Assembly: GCA_006386115.1 (NCBI GenBank)
Contig: VFIW01000026.1
Location: 427,553-491,552 of the forward strand
DNA: 64,000 bases
From: Globisporangium splendens
Taxonomy: Eukaryota; Oomycota; Peronosporomycetes; Pythiales; Pythiaceae
Direction: 5' to 3'
Shown: positions 11,201-21,801 of the stretch, piece after piece
How positions within the stretch are numbered: position 1 is the first letter of the stretch
Layout of the letters: each line of letters starts with the position of its first letter
The notes under the pieces: model-generated
The model's input: only the letters and a program-made list of their open reading frames with translations
Told to the model about the DNA's origin: nothing
Databases searched by the model: none
Translations under genes and position numbers: made by a program

Positions 11201-12556
11201 GCTCCTTCGTCGGGTGGCAACTACCCAACGACCGCGCCTGTGACGCCAACTCCGACCACGGTGTCTCCTGGCAAGGGTTCGCCAGTTCCAACGACGGTGT
11301 CGCCTGGCAAGGGTAAGCCTTCGCCAGCTCCTTCGTCGGGTGGCAACTACCCAACGACCGCGCCTGTGACGCCAACTCCGACCACGGTGTCTCCTGGTAA
11401 GGGTTCGCCAGTTCCAACGACGGTGTCGCCTGGCAAGGGTAAGCCTTCGCCAGCTCCTTCGTCGGGTGGCAACTACCCAACGACCGCGCCTGTGACGCCA
11501 ACTCCGACCACGGTGTCTCCTGGCAAGGGTTCGCCAGTTCCAACTACCGTGTCGCCAAGTACCACCCAGACGCCGGTGACTCCAGCTCCAACGTCGGCTC
11601 CAACGCCAGCTCTGACGACTCTGCCACCAATCGCTACTACTGCACCTACGACTTCGGTTCCGATTCCAACGCCGTCGTTGCCTGGACATGGGAAGCCTTT
11701 TCCACGTCCAAAGCCATCCAAGACAAAGCACCATGGACACGGTAAGCATACGCCATCGCCAGCTGCTTCGTCCGGTGGGAGCGTCCCAACACCTGTCCCT
11801 GCGACTCTAACTCCAACCACAGTGTCGCCAAGCACTACTCAGACCCCGACAGTTCCAGGTCCAACTCCGACCTCTTCAACATCAGTACCTACGACTTTGC
11901 CACCAAGTGCCACCCAGACGCCGGTGACTCCAGCTCCAACACCGGTGACGGATGGCGAGACTCCTTGCCCTAAGTTCCCAATGCCGCCAAAGAACTCCCC
12001 ATCTGCTACAACTCCGTCTCCAACCGTGATGACGCCATCGTCCGGTGCAACTTCGCCAGCTCCTACATCTCAAAGTCCGTCGTCTGATACTCCGACAAGT
12101 GTTCCGAGTGTGACTCCTTCTCCAGCGACGCCTGTGCCAACATCTGCGAAGCCAGGCAAGCCCCAGACCGACCCAAAGCAATCATTTGCTCAATACACGA
12201 GTTTCGAGGACTCGGAGGAAGCGCCAGGAAAAGTGGAGACGGGAAGTGTCGACACCTCGGATTCAGTGAGTGGCGACGACAAGATTCGGAACGTTGTCGC
12301 CCACTCCGATCATACCGCGGAAGCCGGTATTCCCGCTGCTACTGGGGCTTCAACCGCCAAGCAAGTCGAGTTTGACGCGGAAATTAACTCAGCAGTCAAC
12401 TTTGTTGCACCTACGCTGGCCGCTGCCGCTGCTGTCGCTGCCATTGGCGCGGCGATGTTTGTGTACCGCCGCCAGAAGCAGCGCAACCAGCAGAGCAGCC
12501 CGAACGACGCGACGGGCCAGGAGCTGGTCACTCCCCACGGCTTCGCTGTCGTCTAA
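8275..12556 (+). CDS. Mucin-like Pro/Thr/Ser repeat surface protein with C-terminal membrane anchor
   Basis: A long extracellular-type protein, about 1,400 residues if read as one gene. The ATG at 8275 starts a signal peptide (MLSATSFTKLFLLSLLSVSS). A 3.1-kb array of TTVSPGKGSPVP, KPSPAPSSGGNYPTTAP and TSAPTPAPTSVPTP modules follows, then a non-repeated Thr/Pro/Ser stalk. A hydrophobic helix (LAAAAAVAAIGAAMFVY) precedes a basic YRRQKQR stop-transfer and a short tail ending HGFAVV. The two frames visible (8275-11190 and 11114-12556) meet in a 200-bp patch full of single-base indels against the repeat consensus, so I treat them as one gene (see 10930-11145). The Thr/Ser density predicts heavy O-glycosylation, as in oomycete mucin-like CAR proteins of cysts, though the repeat motif differs. 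Wall or adhesive roles are inferred. Confidence 0.8.
8500..11600 (+). repeat. Coding tandem array with higher-order units
   Basis: The array alternates a module containing GGNYPTTAPVTP (15 copies, near 8648, 8776, 9046, 9328, 9598, 9724, 10030, 10300, 10426, 10696, 10822, 11089, 11214, 11340 and 11466) with a variable run of TSAP/TPAP/TSVP/TPVP tetrapeptides. Spacing of about 126 bp marks a simple unit; about 270-306 bp marks a unit that includes the tetrapeptide run. Copies are nearly identical in DNA, which points to recent unequal exchange or gene conversion. The lack of stops also creates long shadow frames on the other strand. Confidence 0.9.
10930..11145 (+). other. Indel-dense patch inside the repeat array
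   Basis: Compared with neighbouring repeat copies, this ~215-bp patch has at least eight one- or two-base insertions or deletions: extra T in GTCGGTTTCC, AAAA for AAC, lost C in ACGACGCGCC, extra A in GCCAAACTCC, lost TC in GGTGTTCC, and others. Copies on both sides are perfect. The clustering and homopolymer bias suit uncorrected long-read sequence or a collapsed repeat junction better than a biological frameshift. Confidence 0.75.
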
Positions 12557-12762
12557 GCTTTTGCTGCTTCAAGGTCTTCCAAGAGATTCGCTGTGTGCAT
12601 GTTCTCTTCCTTCGTGTGTTTGCGTATGTCACTCTTTTAGTTTTGCATATTCGTTTTCCTGATCAATACATTTCCTATACCAACTACTCATGTTCGTGTA
12701 TTAGTCACTAAAGTGAATCGCAAACACGTCACTCGAAAGCGAGAAAGCAGCAAAAGCACAAA

Positions 12763-13812
12763 ATGGCGACGAAGCGCGGCGGGGGAGTCGACTGGCGACG
12801 CCGCATCCTCACGCTCGTTGTGGGCGTCCCCACGGCGCTGAAGCTGCTGAGCTCCGACGCCGGCATGCTGCTGCTCGTAGTCGTCGTCTGCGCGCTCTGC
12901 CTCGTCGAGTTCCGCGGCAACATCTGCGCGCAGATCGTCCCCAGCCGCCACCACGCACGGCTCTCGCACCACGTGCTCCTCGTCGCGGCGGGCACGCTCA
13001 TGTGTGCTGCTGCGTGGACCGGAGACAAAGACATCCACGGTATGCGCTGATTCCTATGCTAGCTATGTGTATAACAACCGGCTAATGGGTGGCTGCTTAT
13101 ACGCTGCAACAGATGCAACGATGGCGCTCGTGGCGCTCGCCGTGGTGCTCTACCACTTGCTGCACACCACGAAGCTTGACCACCAAGGTACGACACGCTC
13201 CGTCGTATAGCGCCTCTACTTGTCAACCAACACGGTAACGTCTTACTTGTTTTGTTTGCCCAAACAGCCATGACGCTGCTGCTCCTGGATTTGTTCGCGC
13301 TCGTGTACATCGTGAGCGGGTTGAGTCACGCGGTGCTGCTGCGCTACGTGCACCGCGAGTTCGGCATGGGGCTGCAGATCATGGGAGTTGTCTCCGCGTG
13401 GGTGTGCGACTCAGGCGCGCTCGTCGCCGGCGCGTTCTTCGGCCACGCCAAGTTGGCGCCGGCCATCAGTCCCGGGAAGACCATGGTTGGTGCGCTCGCG
13501 GGCGTCGCGTCCAGCGTCGCCACCGTGCTGTTTTTCTTCGCGCTGCCACACTTGACCGAAGCACTACCCTTTGGCGGTGCGCTGCAGCATTTCCTCCCCG
13601 TTACCGTGTCTTTAGGAACCCAAGTCGCGCTCGGTGTGGTCGTGGGCGTGCTCTGCATCCTCGGCGACCTCGTCGAGTCCTACATGAAGCGCGTCGCTGG
13701 CGTCAAAGACTCGGGCCGCTTCTTCCCAGGCCACGGTGGGTGTCTTGACCGCATGGACAGCGTACTGCTGACGGCGCCGTTTCTGTACTTTTACGCCAAA
13801 TTTGCGCTCTAA
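12763..13812 (+). CDS. Phosphatidate cytidylyltransferase (CDP-diacylglycerol synthase)
   Basis: Makes CDP-diacylglycerol from phosphatidate and CTP, the entry point to phosphatidylinositol, phosphatidylglycerol and cardiolipin synthesis, in a membrane. Three exons: 12763-13039, 13113-13187 and 13268-13812, giving 298 aa; phases join cleanly (GAT and GCC codons across the introns), and the first intron carries a CTAAT branch site. The protein is largely hydrophobic, with about seven membrane spans. The family signature is complete near the C-terminus: S-Y-M-K-R-x4-KDSG-RF-x-PGHGG-x-x-DR-x-D. The length suits the bacterial/plastid-like CdsA branch rather than the longer ER-type eukaryotic enzymes of about 450 aa, so the compartment (plastid-derived relic, mitochondrion or ER) is open. 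Confidence 0.9.
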
Positions 13813-13962
13813 ATGAATAGAATACACACAGGAATTGAAGCCACAAACACATCGATTGAAGCCATTTACAAGTCTTTAGAGCGACAGCATGTAGCAATTC
13901 GCTCTGCCACATGCCGCTGCCACTTCTAGTATCAACAAGCCGTCGTGCAGTCAGTACATAGT

Positions 13963-14690
13963 TTACAGCGTCGCGTCCACGGCTTCCTCCACAGTGGTCT
14001 CTAATGCGAGCTTCTTCTTGCTCTTGCGGCTCTTCGTCACACTCTTGGTGCTGATTTCTGCAGAGTGAGAAGCAACGAGAACTGCGGCGTTGATGTCTCT
14101 CTCTTCTGCGTCTCCCTCGCCTGGGACGCGCTTCTTGCGGCGCGCGAGGAACTTGCGCCGCTCCGCCTGCGTACCACTGAACTTGCGCGAGTACTGGTGC
14201 ATGCGGTCACTACAAGACGCGTAATATCATAAACGTAATGCATTAGACTAATGCAAAAAGACTTCAACACACACACACACACACACGTACGTGATGAAGC
14301 TGGCGTGCTCGGGCTCCAATTGGAACCGCGTCTTGCGCACGTAGAGGTCCATTTCGTTCACTTTGCCGTCGCCGATACCGTTGAGCTTGTCGAGCTTGGC
14401 CGCAGCCTCCACCTGCATGCGCGCGATGTCGTCGTAGATCGTTCGGTCCCGCTGCCGCATGCGCCAGTAGTAGAGCGCCACGGAGAGCAGCAGGATGAGC
14501 GACATGTTGGAGCCGAACGTCGACTGGAGAACGCGAACAAACACGGTAACGCTAATCAGCATCTGTCCACACATATAAGCATGCACATACACAGAATACA
14601 CACGCACGCGCATACCTTGACGACGCCCTTGGAGACGACGCCGATGGCGAAGAGCAGCAGCAGGTACTTGCGCTCGAGATCCATCGTCAT
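13963..14690 (-). CDS. Small two-span membrane protein, unknown function
   Basis: Three exons on the minus strand: 14616-14690, 14291-14523 and 13963-14209, giving 184 aa with a clean frame through both joins. The N-terminus holds two hydrophobic stretches, KYLLLLFAIGVV and SLILLLSVALYYW, joined by a short loop. A helical region with RMQVEAAAKLDKLNGIGDGK and a conserved-looking block LYVRKTRFQLEPEHASF follow. The tail is very basic (RRKFLARRKKR) and then Lys/Ser-rich, as in nuclear or ER-retention type tails. I do not recognise the family. The second intron starts with its donor fused to an AC/GT microsatellite (14267-14286). The gene converges on the CDP-diacylglycerol synthase gene with 150 bp between stops. 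Confidence 0.7.
14267..14286. repeat. (AC)n microsatellite in an intron
   Basis: About ten AC units immediately downstream of the donor of the second intron of the minus-strand gene at 13963-14690; read on the minus strand the donor runs straight into GT repeats. Confidence 0.9.
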
Positions 14691-15319
14691 CGCGACGCTT
14701 GCAATTCTTCCTGTTGTTTATGTGTGTGTGTGCTTCGAGCGACAACACACTACACAAACTGGTATCCGGACGGTATACGTAGTGTGCGCCACACAGAAAA
14801 TCACTAAGTTCGGTTTTCTGACAATGATCGTCATCTACCCCTTTTACCTGTTTCACATCCACTTATATTGAATAGTACCCATTTTTGCATTTAGCTAGAA
14901 AACGAGTCAGAGTGAATAACGATGAATCGCGTAAATGGCAGCCTTTCTTGCTACAAATGCCGACGACAGTCGGTCGTGACGCCGCTTGCTGTCTTTCGCT
15001 GAAGTTTTACGTATTAGGTATGGAGAAGCGTGGACGGATGTCTCCATTGCTTCGTCTCCATGCAGTCGATGCGATCCCACTTGGTGCTGAATGCGGATGA
15101 AAGCAGTCGTCAAGATCATTTGCAGAATGTCAAAAGTATCAAATACACGAAATCGTGTTTGTTTATCATATCGAATGCTGTTGCCAGGACGCTACAGTCC
15201 CACACGCGAATACATAATATATAGTACTACACTATAACCTATCGTCACACGCTAGCTCGTCTAGCATGTGGTGCATCCACTTCCTTTCCGATGAGGAGTA
15301 GACCGCCTTGTCCAAGGCA
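14691..15319. other. Intergenic spacer
   Basis: 5' region of the small membrane-protein gene and 3' region of the LRR gene, both on the minus strand. A second GT/TG-rich piece lies near 14718-14732. No further gene is seen. Confidence 0.5.
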
Positions 15320-17251
15320 TCAACTTTGGTACCCGAGGAGCTCCCACATGGTCTCGAGCACGTTCTCGTCGAGCTGGTGGTCGGGTGAGTGCTGCTCGAA
15401 CACGCGCAGCACGGCCAGGCGTTCGAACAGGAATGCCTCGTGCCACGTGCGCGGGTCGCCCGTGAAGTCGATGTCGCCGAGCTCGGGCGGGAACGTGTTG
15501 CCGTACTCGATCGCGAGGTGCTCGAGGTGGATGTTGTATTGGAGAGCCTCCAAGATGGCACGCATACCGATGGCGTCAATGTTGTTAAATAAGAGACTGA
15601 GGCTCGTGAGCCACGTGCCTTCGCACGCGTGGTCGTCGTTGATCAGCAGCATCGCGATGTCGAACGCGCCGCGGAAGCCCAGCTGGTTCGAATCCAGGTT
15701 CAGGTGCTTGATACGGCAGTCTCCGCGGTGGTACGCTTCCACGAGCGCCGAGATGTCGGTGAGCTGGCAGTCCGACAGGTTCAGCGACGTTAAATAAGGC
15801 GAGAAGTGCAGCACGCGGTGCAGGATCTCGGCGGCTGAGACACCGAACTCGTCCGGCGTGCCGATCCGGTTGTTGCTCAGGTTGAGTGACTCAAGGTGCT
15901 CGCTGGACCCAGACATCTGCAAGAAGAGCGTGATCAACGGCACGACCATTCCCTCGGCTTCGTGCGACTCGATCATGTTCCAGAACGTTGCGGACTTGAG
16001 CAGCGGCGCTGGCGAGCACACACGAGGCGACATGGCGATCTCCGTCATCTCGAGCACGGTGGAGCGTGGAAGCCAAGCGATGCCAAAGCCCGGCACGACC
16101 ACGCAGATCCACTTGTTGAGCACGCAAAACACTTCGAGCAGCTCTTTCTCCTTGATCATGCCGCTGAACACACCTTCGTCGATGACGTGGGCTGTTGGGA
16201 GTGGGCGCACGGTCGAGTTCTCCTTGATCAGCGCGAATGTTCTCTTCCGCGGGATGCTCTTGAGCAGGATGCGCTTGATGTCGTCGCGCAGGATCTTGTC
16301 CTTGTTGAACGCGCTGTACTTGCGCAGCGCCGCCGTGTATTCTGGAATGAGCAGCACGTGTGCTGGGTGGCCGCCAGACATGATGCCTTCCACGGCACGA
16401 ATGTCCTCCATGCGGAGCATGTTTCTCGACAGGTCGATCTCCGTGATCTTGGCCGTCGAGTTTGGGTGGAACAGGCCGAACGCCAGCCACGCCCAGCACA
16501 AAGTGAGCTCTTCCTTTTTCACGCGGGCAGGGTCCATGAGCTCCTGGAGATCCAGCTTGGAGACAGTGTTGGAGTAGTGGAGCGCCGAGCCGATGGCGGC
16601 GAAGAAGTTGTTGTCCATGGGGCATTCTCGGATCGCGATCTCCTTCATGAGACCGCGCTTCTCCTCTGGGAGTTCGGCCGCGAGCGAATTGAACTTGATG
16701 CGCGGGTGAACCGCAAATATGGTGGAGAAGAAAGTGCGGAACTCGGCGCGGTGGCGCTGCACGTAACCTGCGTCCATGGTGTCGATGAAGTGGAGACTGC
16801 GTACGTGCGTGAGTCGGTCACGCACGAGCTTGGTGATAGCGTTGAGCTGGGTCGTGTTGATCTGGAAGTGGCGGAGCGTGAGGAACTCCATGAGTTTGCC
16901 GACCTGGGTGTCCTTGTACACGTAGCGACGCACCTCCTGGTCGTAGATGGTGCGCAGCAATCTCTTGAGGTCCACGAACTCCTCGGCGATCTCGAAGCTC
17001 AGACCATGGTACTCGCCCTGGTGGTACTCGCACCGGTTGAGGTAAAACTCGTCGCAGGAACAGTTGGGGAACGGCTCGGGCTCCGACTCGGTCTCCGAGT
17101 CGATGCGCACGAGGCGGATGCTGCTGGGTTTAGCTGGGGCGATGACTGCTTTGGCTGAGACCTCATGTTGGTGGGGGAGACGGTGGTGCTGCCCGTCGTG
17201 GCGGCTCTTCCCGAGAGCGAAGCGCACGGCAGAGCGCATGATGGCAGGCAT
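15320..17251 (-). CDS. Leucine-rich repeat protein (RNase-inhibitor type)
   Basis: A 643-aa single-exon protein from the ATG at 17251. The frame stays open for another 195 codons upstream, but that part is Arg/Cys/Trp-rich and lacks coding character. The N-terminal third is acidic, then helical (EEFVDLKRLLRTIYDQEVRR). Leucine-rich repeats follow through the middle and the C-terminal half: ITEIDLSRNMLR, LESLNLSNNRIG, LTSLNLSDCQLTDISAL, IKHLNLDSNQLG, LTSLSLLFNNIDAIGMRAI and HLEHLAIEYGN. These are spaced like the long RI-type repeats, which form curved binding scaffolds. There is no signal peptide or membrane span, so it is probably cytosolic and a partner-binding protein; no catalytic domain is seen. 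It is transcribed divergently from the PX gene, about 3 kb away. Confidence 0.8.
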   Translation of the reverse strand: MPAIMRSAVRFALGKSRHDGQHHRLPHQHEVSAKAVIAPAKPSSIRLVRIDSETESEPEPFPNCSCDEFYLNRCEYHQGEYHGLSFEIAEEFVDLKRLLRTIYDQEVRRYVYKDTQVGKLMEFLTLRHFQINTTQLNAITKLVRDRLTHVRSLHFIDTMDAGYVQRHRAEFRTFFSTIFAVHPRIKFNSLAAELPEEKRGLMKEIAIRECPMDNNFFAAIGSALHYSNTVSKLDLQELMDPARVKKEELTLCWAWLAFGLFHPNSTAKITEIDLSRNMLRMEDIRAVEGIMSGGHPAHVLLIPEYTAALRKYSAFNKDKILRDDIKRILLKSIPRKRTFALIKENSTVRPLPTAHVIDEGVFSGMIKEKELLEVFCVLNKWICVVVPGFGIAWLPRSTVLEMTEIAMSPRVCSPAPLLKSATFWNMIESHEAEGMVVPLITLFLQMSGSSEHLESLNLSNNRIGTPDEFGVSAAEILHRVLHFSPYLTSLNLSDCQLTDISALVEAYHRGDCRIKHLNLDSNQLGFRGAFDIAMLLINDDHACEGTWLTSLSLLFNNIDAIGMRAILEALQYNIHLEHLAIEYGNTFPPELGDIDFTGDPRTWHEAFLFERLAVLRVFEQHSPDHQLDENVLETMWELLGYQS

Positions 17252-20200
17252 CAGAGGGGAAAAGTCTCGTGTCCAGGGATCGTCGGATTGGCAAATGACG
17301 CAGGTCGTTGGTCGTCTTTGCGAGCAAGACACACAGGCAGCTGGTTTCCAAGATTGGAAGAGCTCCAGTCGACACCAAGCCGGTGAGCCTGTGGTTGCGT
17401 GGTGGCGACATTCACTCTGGCCGAGTGTACCTTGCATTACCCAAGACCAGCGTCGGTACCATGTTACATCTTTTCTGCGAAAAGCGGCGGCGTCGTGTCG
17501 CTGTGGCCGGCGTTCGGTTCTTTTTCTTCCTGGTGCGCGCCGCCATCCAGTCGTTCGGCCCCATCTTCGCGCGCTCGGCGTGTCGTTTGTAGCTGCGGAT
17601 GCAGGCGAAAGGCGCTTCAGGATTGTCTTTGGCGGCAGCGGTATCCCACTCCCCGGACACTCCTGACTAATGCACGGTGTGTACATCCCACCAGACGGAC
17701 TTGAGACACCGCCGTTTGTGCTTCTGCTGCTGCGCATGTGCAGGTGTTTGGTGGAAGACCTTGCGTCTCCATGTCTTTGTGGTCCTTCGGTCGCATAGAT
17801 ACACAGCATCAGCAGCCTTTCAGGTTCAACATGCAAAGTGCGACTAATCTCCAGAACGCACTTAACACATTCTGCTGAATAAGATTGCTGGTACTGTATA
17901 GAGAGAGCACCTTCACTCTCGCTGTGCGAACTTTAGAGCTTGAGATAGAGTACGCGCGCGTATTTATCTGAAGAGGGATTTTATTACCGCACCTCTGATA
18001 TACCGGTTTCTTACCGGGTATTGGACGGTTTTGACAGTGTTTGGATTTTGCATCACAAAAAAGGCAGCAGCATGTGGTTTGCGCGTGTTGACGCGAGATG
18101 GAATGCGAGCTGTGCAAGCTGCTGACGGTTGGTTGTTTGTGCATGAAATGCAAGGCAACAGTAACGCACTGTGTTGTTTGCTCATGGATCGCAAGTCAAG
18201 CACCACGGCATGTTTAGCACGAAGATTTCGCACTCGGCAAACTGAGATGACCCTGCACCATGCGTTTCAGCAAACACCCAAACCATTGCACAGTCACTTG
18301 AAAATCCTTGCTGAGTCTGCTATCGCACAAGAGCCCTTTGCAGCCTGGGTCCAGTTGTCCAAATGCACTCCACCCAATATAATGATGCGCAGAACTGCGA
18401 GAATACACCAGCAAGGTTACTGCTGATATGCACTCCCGCGCACTGTTCATCTACCCCTGGCATGCATACACACAGGCGTCTTGCGTTCACGGCATGCCCT
18501 CCTGAAGCACTTGGCCGCACTAGCAGTTGACAAACAGGGAAAGAGCGTTGGACGGATGTATATCATTGCGGCACGTTTCTCCGCTCTTGGCTTATTACGC
18601 GACATGGCACGCTGGCGCATTTCAGTGTGTCACCACAAAGAGCTGCGGCAGATGGTTGGGGTTGACGGCGCGAGATTCGAACGTGAGACCTGCGAGCCAA
18701 CCATTTTACGGTTGAGGGCGAGCGTGGCTCTGGGGTCACTTCGTCCTTGTCTTCTTCCCTCACTTTTCTGTAGAAAACACCAGCAACTGATGTTGCTGCA
18801 GCAAGAGTGGAGGTGCCACAGTCACACGAAAATGAATCCATCGAGTCATGCAAGTGTGCCTCCGACAGCTGAACTTGTTGGTTGAAATACCCTCTTGAAG
18901 ATGACCGCATCGACTGCATCGTTTTTAAGACAAATTGATTGTAAAGAGAGAAACTAATTGCCTGTGTTGGATAATTGCGTGCATCTTTCTCTCTCCAATG
19001 CACTTTATTAATTTATGCAAATGAGGCATTCGTCTGTAAAAGGCATGCTCTTGTGTTGTTTCAATTAGGGATGCGCGCGATCTTCATGAATCAAGTCGCC
19101 GTCCACGTAATGTGGCGCACTCACTATGTCCCACTCCTGGCGACATAAGCGACTCGGCGCGTGCTCCTTCTGTAGGGTTTTTCAGAGAAACATGCTTCCA
19201 TGTCTTGCGCCAGCACCAGTCGCCAGCATAGACGAGCGTCACCTCTCCCAAATGGAACCCCAAACGGAACCCCAAATGGAACCCCAAATGGAACCCCAAA
19301 TGGAACCCCAAATGGAACGGCCTTGTCCCAAAGATCACAGCGACTCCAGATCGAGAAAATTGGCTCAGCACGATGAGCTGACGAGGACTGCGTCACGTGC
19401 GACAGCCTGTGCAACCCAAAAACCCAGGGTTTTTTCTTGAGATTTGCAGACTTCAACAAGGCTCTACCCCAGTCTTCAACCCCGATCCCTAAACCCACCT
19501 CAGAGAAAAACCCTCTATACTGGAAAGATCGCTCCTTCCTTTTGTTGTTAGCCATCTATTTCTGTATTGGCAGAACTCCTGCATCGTACTGTATGATATG
19601 TCTGGGAAATGTGCTGCGCCAGGACCACCTCAGGCGGTTAGGGAAGAGTGTGCTGTTTGTTTGTCAGCGCACGTCGGGTCGGTCCACCCAACTGCATGCT
19701 TGCCACAAAAAAACCTCCGAGGTTTTTCCTCTTTCGGCTTCGGTGCGTTTGCTTGTTGTTGTCGTTTTGCTGGTTGGTTGCATCCCCTAAAAACAGAAGC
19801 AGGGTGTGTGTTTTGTGTGAGCGAACGCTTGCGAACTGAATGCGGAACGCGCTGAAAACCATTCTGGGCGTGTGGCAAGCAAGCGCCACTTGCAGCAGTC
19901 GTTACTGTATCAAAAGCCATAGAGCGCACGCTCACACTTTCCAGCGCCGCGCCTGCAATCACACACAACAACAAAGACAGTCGACAAGCACGCCAACTGC
20001 GCTTTTGTTCCGTTGCCGAAAATTTCCACTTGAGCTTCAAGCGAGGGAGGAGCAGCGTGCAGATCTTCAACCTGACCAGACCGCCACTCGTACCCCTTCT
20101 CCCGCATTCTGTCAGACTGCAGAGTTGCTGACGGCAACTCGTTAGAGGAAAAGACGCGCCGCAGGTCCAATTGATTGGGGCCGCTGAGCAAGGCGTCGAG

Positions 20201-20298
20201 GCATCCACAAAGGCACGGGCACCATTGGGCAGGCGCTGTGTCTCCAGCAGCAGACGTCGTCAGTGTCGCCGTACCTGCGCTGCTTCACGCCCCAGACG
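17252..20298. other. 3-kb spacer between the LRR and PX genes
   Basis: No gene I can support. Short frames of 60-190 codons occur on both strands without domains. The piece around 18640-18760 contains TTCGAA flanked by a 5-bp anticodon-like stem on the minus strand, but the acceptor and T stems do not pair, so no tRNA is called. A 12-bp tandem repeat lies at 19250-19320. The right end must hold the promoter and 5' leader of the PX gene. Confidence 0.4.
19250..19320. repeat. 12-bp tandem repeat
   Basis: About six copies of AAATGGAACCCC, one with a T-to-C change. Being a multiple of three it keeps frames open on both strands (a GVPF repeat on the minus strand), but the flanks show no coding signs. 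Confidence 0.9.
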
Positions 20299-21620
20299 AT
20301 GATGTCGGAGGGCGACATGCGCGAGCTCAAGAAGCATCAGCAGGAGAGTCCCTTGAACGGACCACAGCCGCAGCAAGAGCACGAGGGCGAACAGCCCGAC
20401 GTCGCGGTCACGCAGTCGCTGCCGTACGTGAAGTGCCGCGAGAGCGTCAGCGCCGTGTTCGGCTTCGACCGCCACGCCAAGGCGTCGTCCCGAAGAGTCT
20501 CGACGGCGTCCAACGCCACGACCGAGACCGCCGGCTCGTCGCCCGAGAACGACCACCACCTCCCGACGTCGCTCTCGTACTCGGTACCGTCCACGACCAT
20601 GGTCACCAACACGCCGCGCGGCCGCCCCGCCGTCGATGTCATCGCCACGTACATGAACACGTGCGACAGCCGCACGATCAAGTCGGATCTGCTCCGCGCG
20701 CACGCACATTTCTGCTCGCCACGAGGTGCGTTTGTAAATGCTGTTGTATGTGAGAATGCATGTTTATGTGCTGTGTGCTAATCGTATGTGTTCTCTCACC
20801 TCGATATCTAGGCGTGCCTTCAAACGGACCGTCGTCTTCTTCGCGGCTGCGGACGTCGTCGATGCGAAGTAACAAAGAAAGCAGCGCCGACTGGGGCTGG
20901 TTCGCAGACATCGACAGCAGCGGCGAGAGCTGGGGCGGCGACGGATCGACGTACTCGTTACGAAGAAAGCTGAGCGCCGACTTGGGTCTGATTGACCTCG
21001 GTGGATCGCTCGATGTGCTCGGCGACGAGCAGACCAACACGCGCATCACGGCAGCCCACAAGACGTTCACGATCAATGCCGACGGGTACCCGAAGGTGGT
21101 CTCGGCGTCAATCGCGATCCCGAAATTCCGCATCGTCCAGTCGCGCGCAGGTGCCGACCGCCATGCGCAGTATTTAATCACACTCAAACTAGGCAAGGAG
21201 CTGTATGCCGACTGGCGGCGGTACTCGGAGTTTGGGGAATTGGCCAAGACGCTGGCGTCGGACCGGTACCCGCGCACGCTGGAGGCGTGGAAGAGCATCG
21301 ACACGCGATGGTTCAACCGTCTCGAGCCGTCGTATTTACATCAGAAGTGCATCACGCTCGAGAATTTCCTGCGCGAGCTGATGTACGAGTCAAGCGAGCC
21401 GGCCATCGTGATCGATTTCCTTGGCGGATACATGGGCAAAGTGAACTCGCGTCCATCGGACCCCGTCGCGTACCGCCCCGGCGCGCAATTGCCCAAGGAG
21501 CTCCGGCCGCCACAGCCCAAGCACGAGCGCGAGCTCTTCGAGAAGATGTGGGCCGAGAATTTCAAGCGCTCGCGCGTGAACTACGACGGCAGCAGCATCG
21601 AAGAGAGCCGAACGGCATGA
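20299..21620 (+). CDS. PX (phox homology) domain protein
   Basis: Probably a phosphoinositide-binding protein of endosomal or other membranes. Two exons, 20299-20725 and 20812-21620, give 411 aa; the split codon joins as GGC, and the intron has a CTAAT branch site. I chose the ATG at 20299; the frame is open further 5' but only to a GTG. The N-terminal half is disordered and Ser/Glu-rich. The PX fold spans about 235-345: SASIAIPKFRIV (first strands), YLITLKLG, then YADWRRYSEFGELAKTL, which carries the R-Y phosphate-binding motif typical of the family, and later helices. After it comes a Pro-rich stretch (RPGAQLPKELRPPQPKHER) with a PxxP core and a charged tail. No other domain was recognised, so the cargo or partner is unknown. 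Confidence 0.85.
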
Positions 21621-21801
21621 TGAGGTTGGTGGTGGAGAGTGGATAAATGGTTAGGACTTACAGGATAAGAGAGTAGGAGTATTTTGAATTTAATGATATG
21701 ACGAGGAGGCAGTGGAGACGAAGAAAAGCCCAAACGCGTGGGACTAATCGTGTCTGTTATGACGACAAATAAGAGCAAGAGGTTCTATATGCACCTTGAG
21801 C

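Noticed and set aside
17252..17836. 195-codon upstream extension of the LRR protein
   Set aside because: Open by chance; composition (Arg/Cys/Trp-rich) and lack of structure differ from the downstream protein, and the ATG at 17251 is a reasonable start.
18640..18765. tRNA or tRNA-derived SINE on the minus strand
   Set aside because: TTCGAAT and a 5-bp anticodon-like stem exist, but the T stem pairs only at two of five positions and the acceptor stem does not close.
19630..20208. 192-codon minus-strand ORF
   Set aside because: Lies in the likely 5' region of the PX gene, has no domain, and is matched by equally long plus-strand frames.
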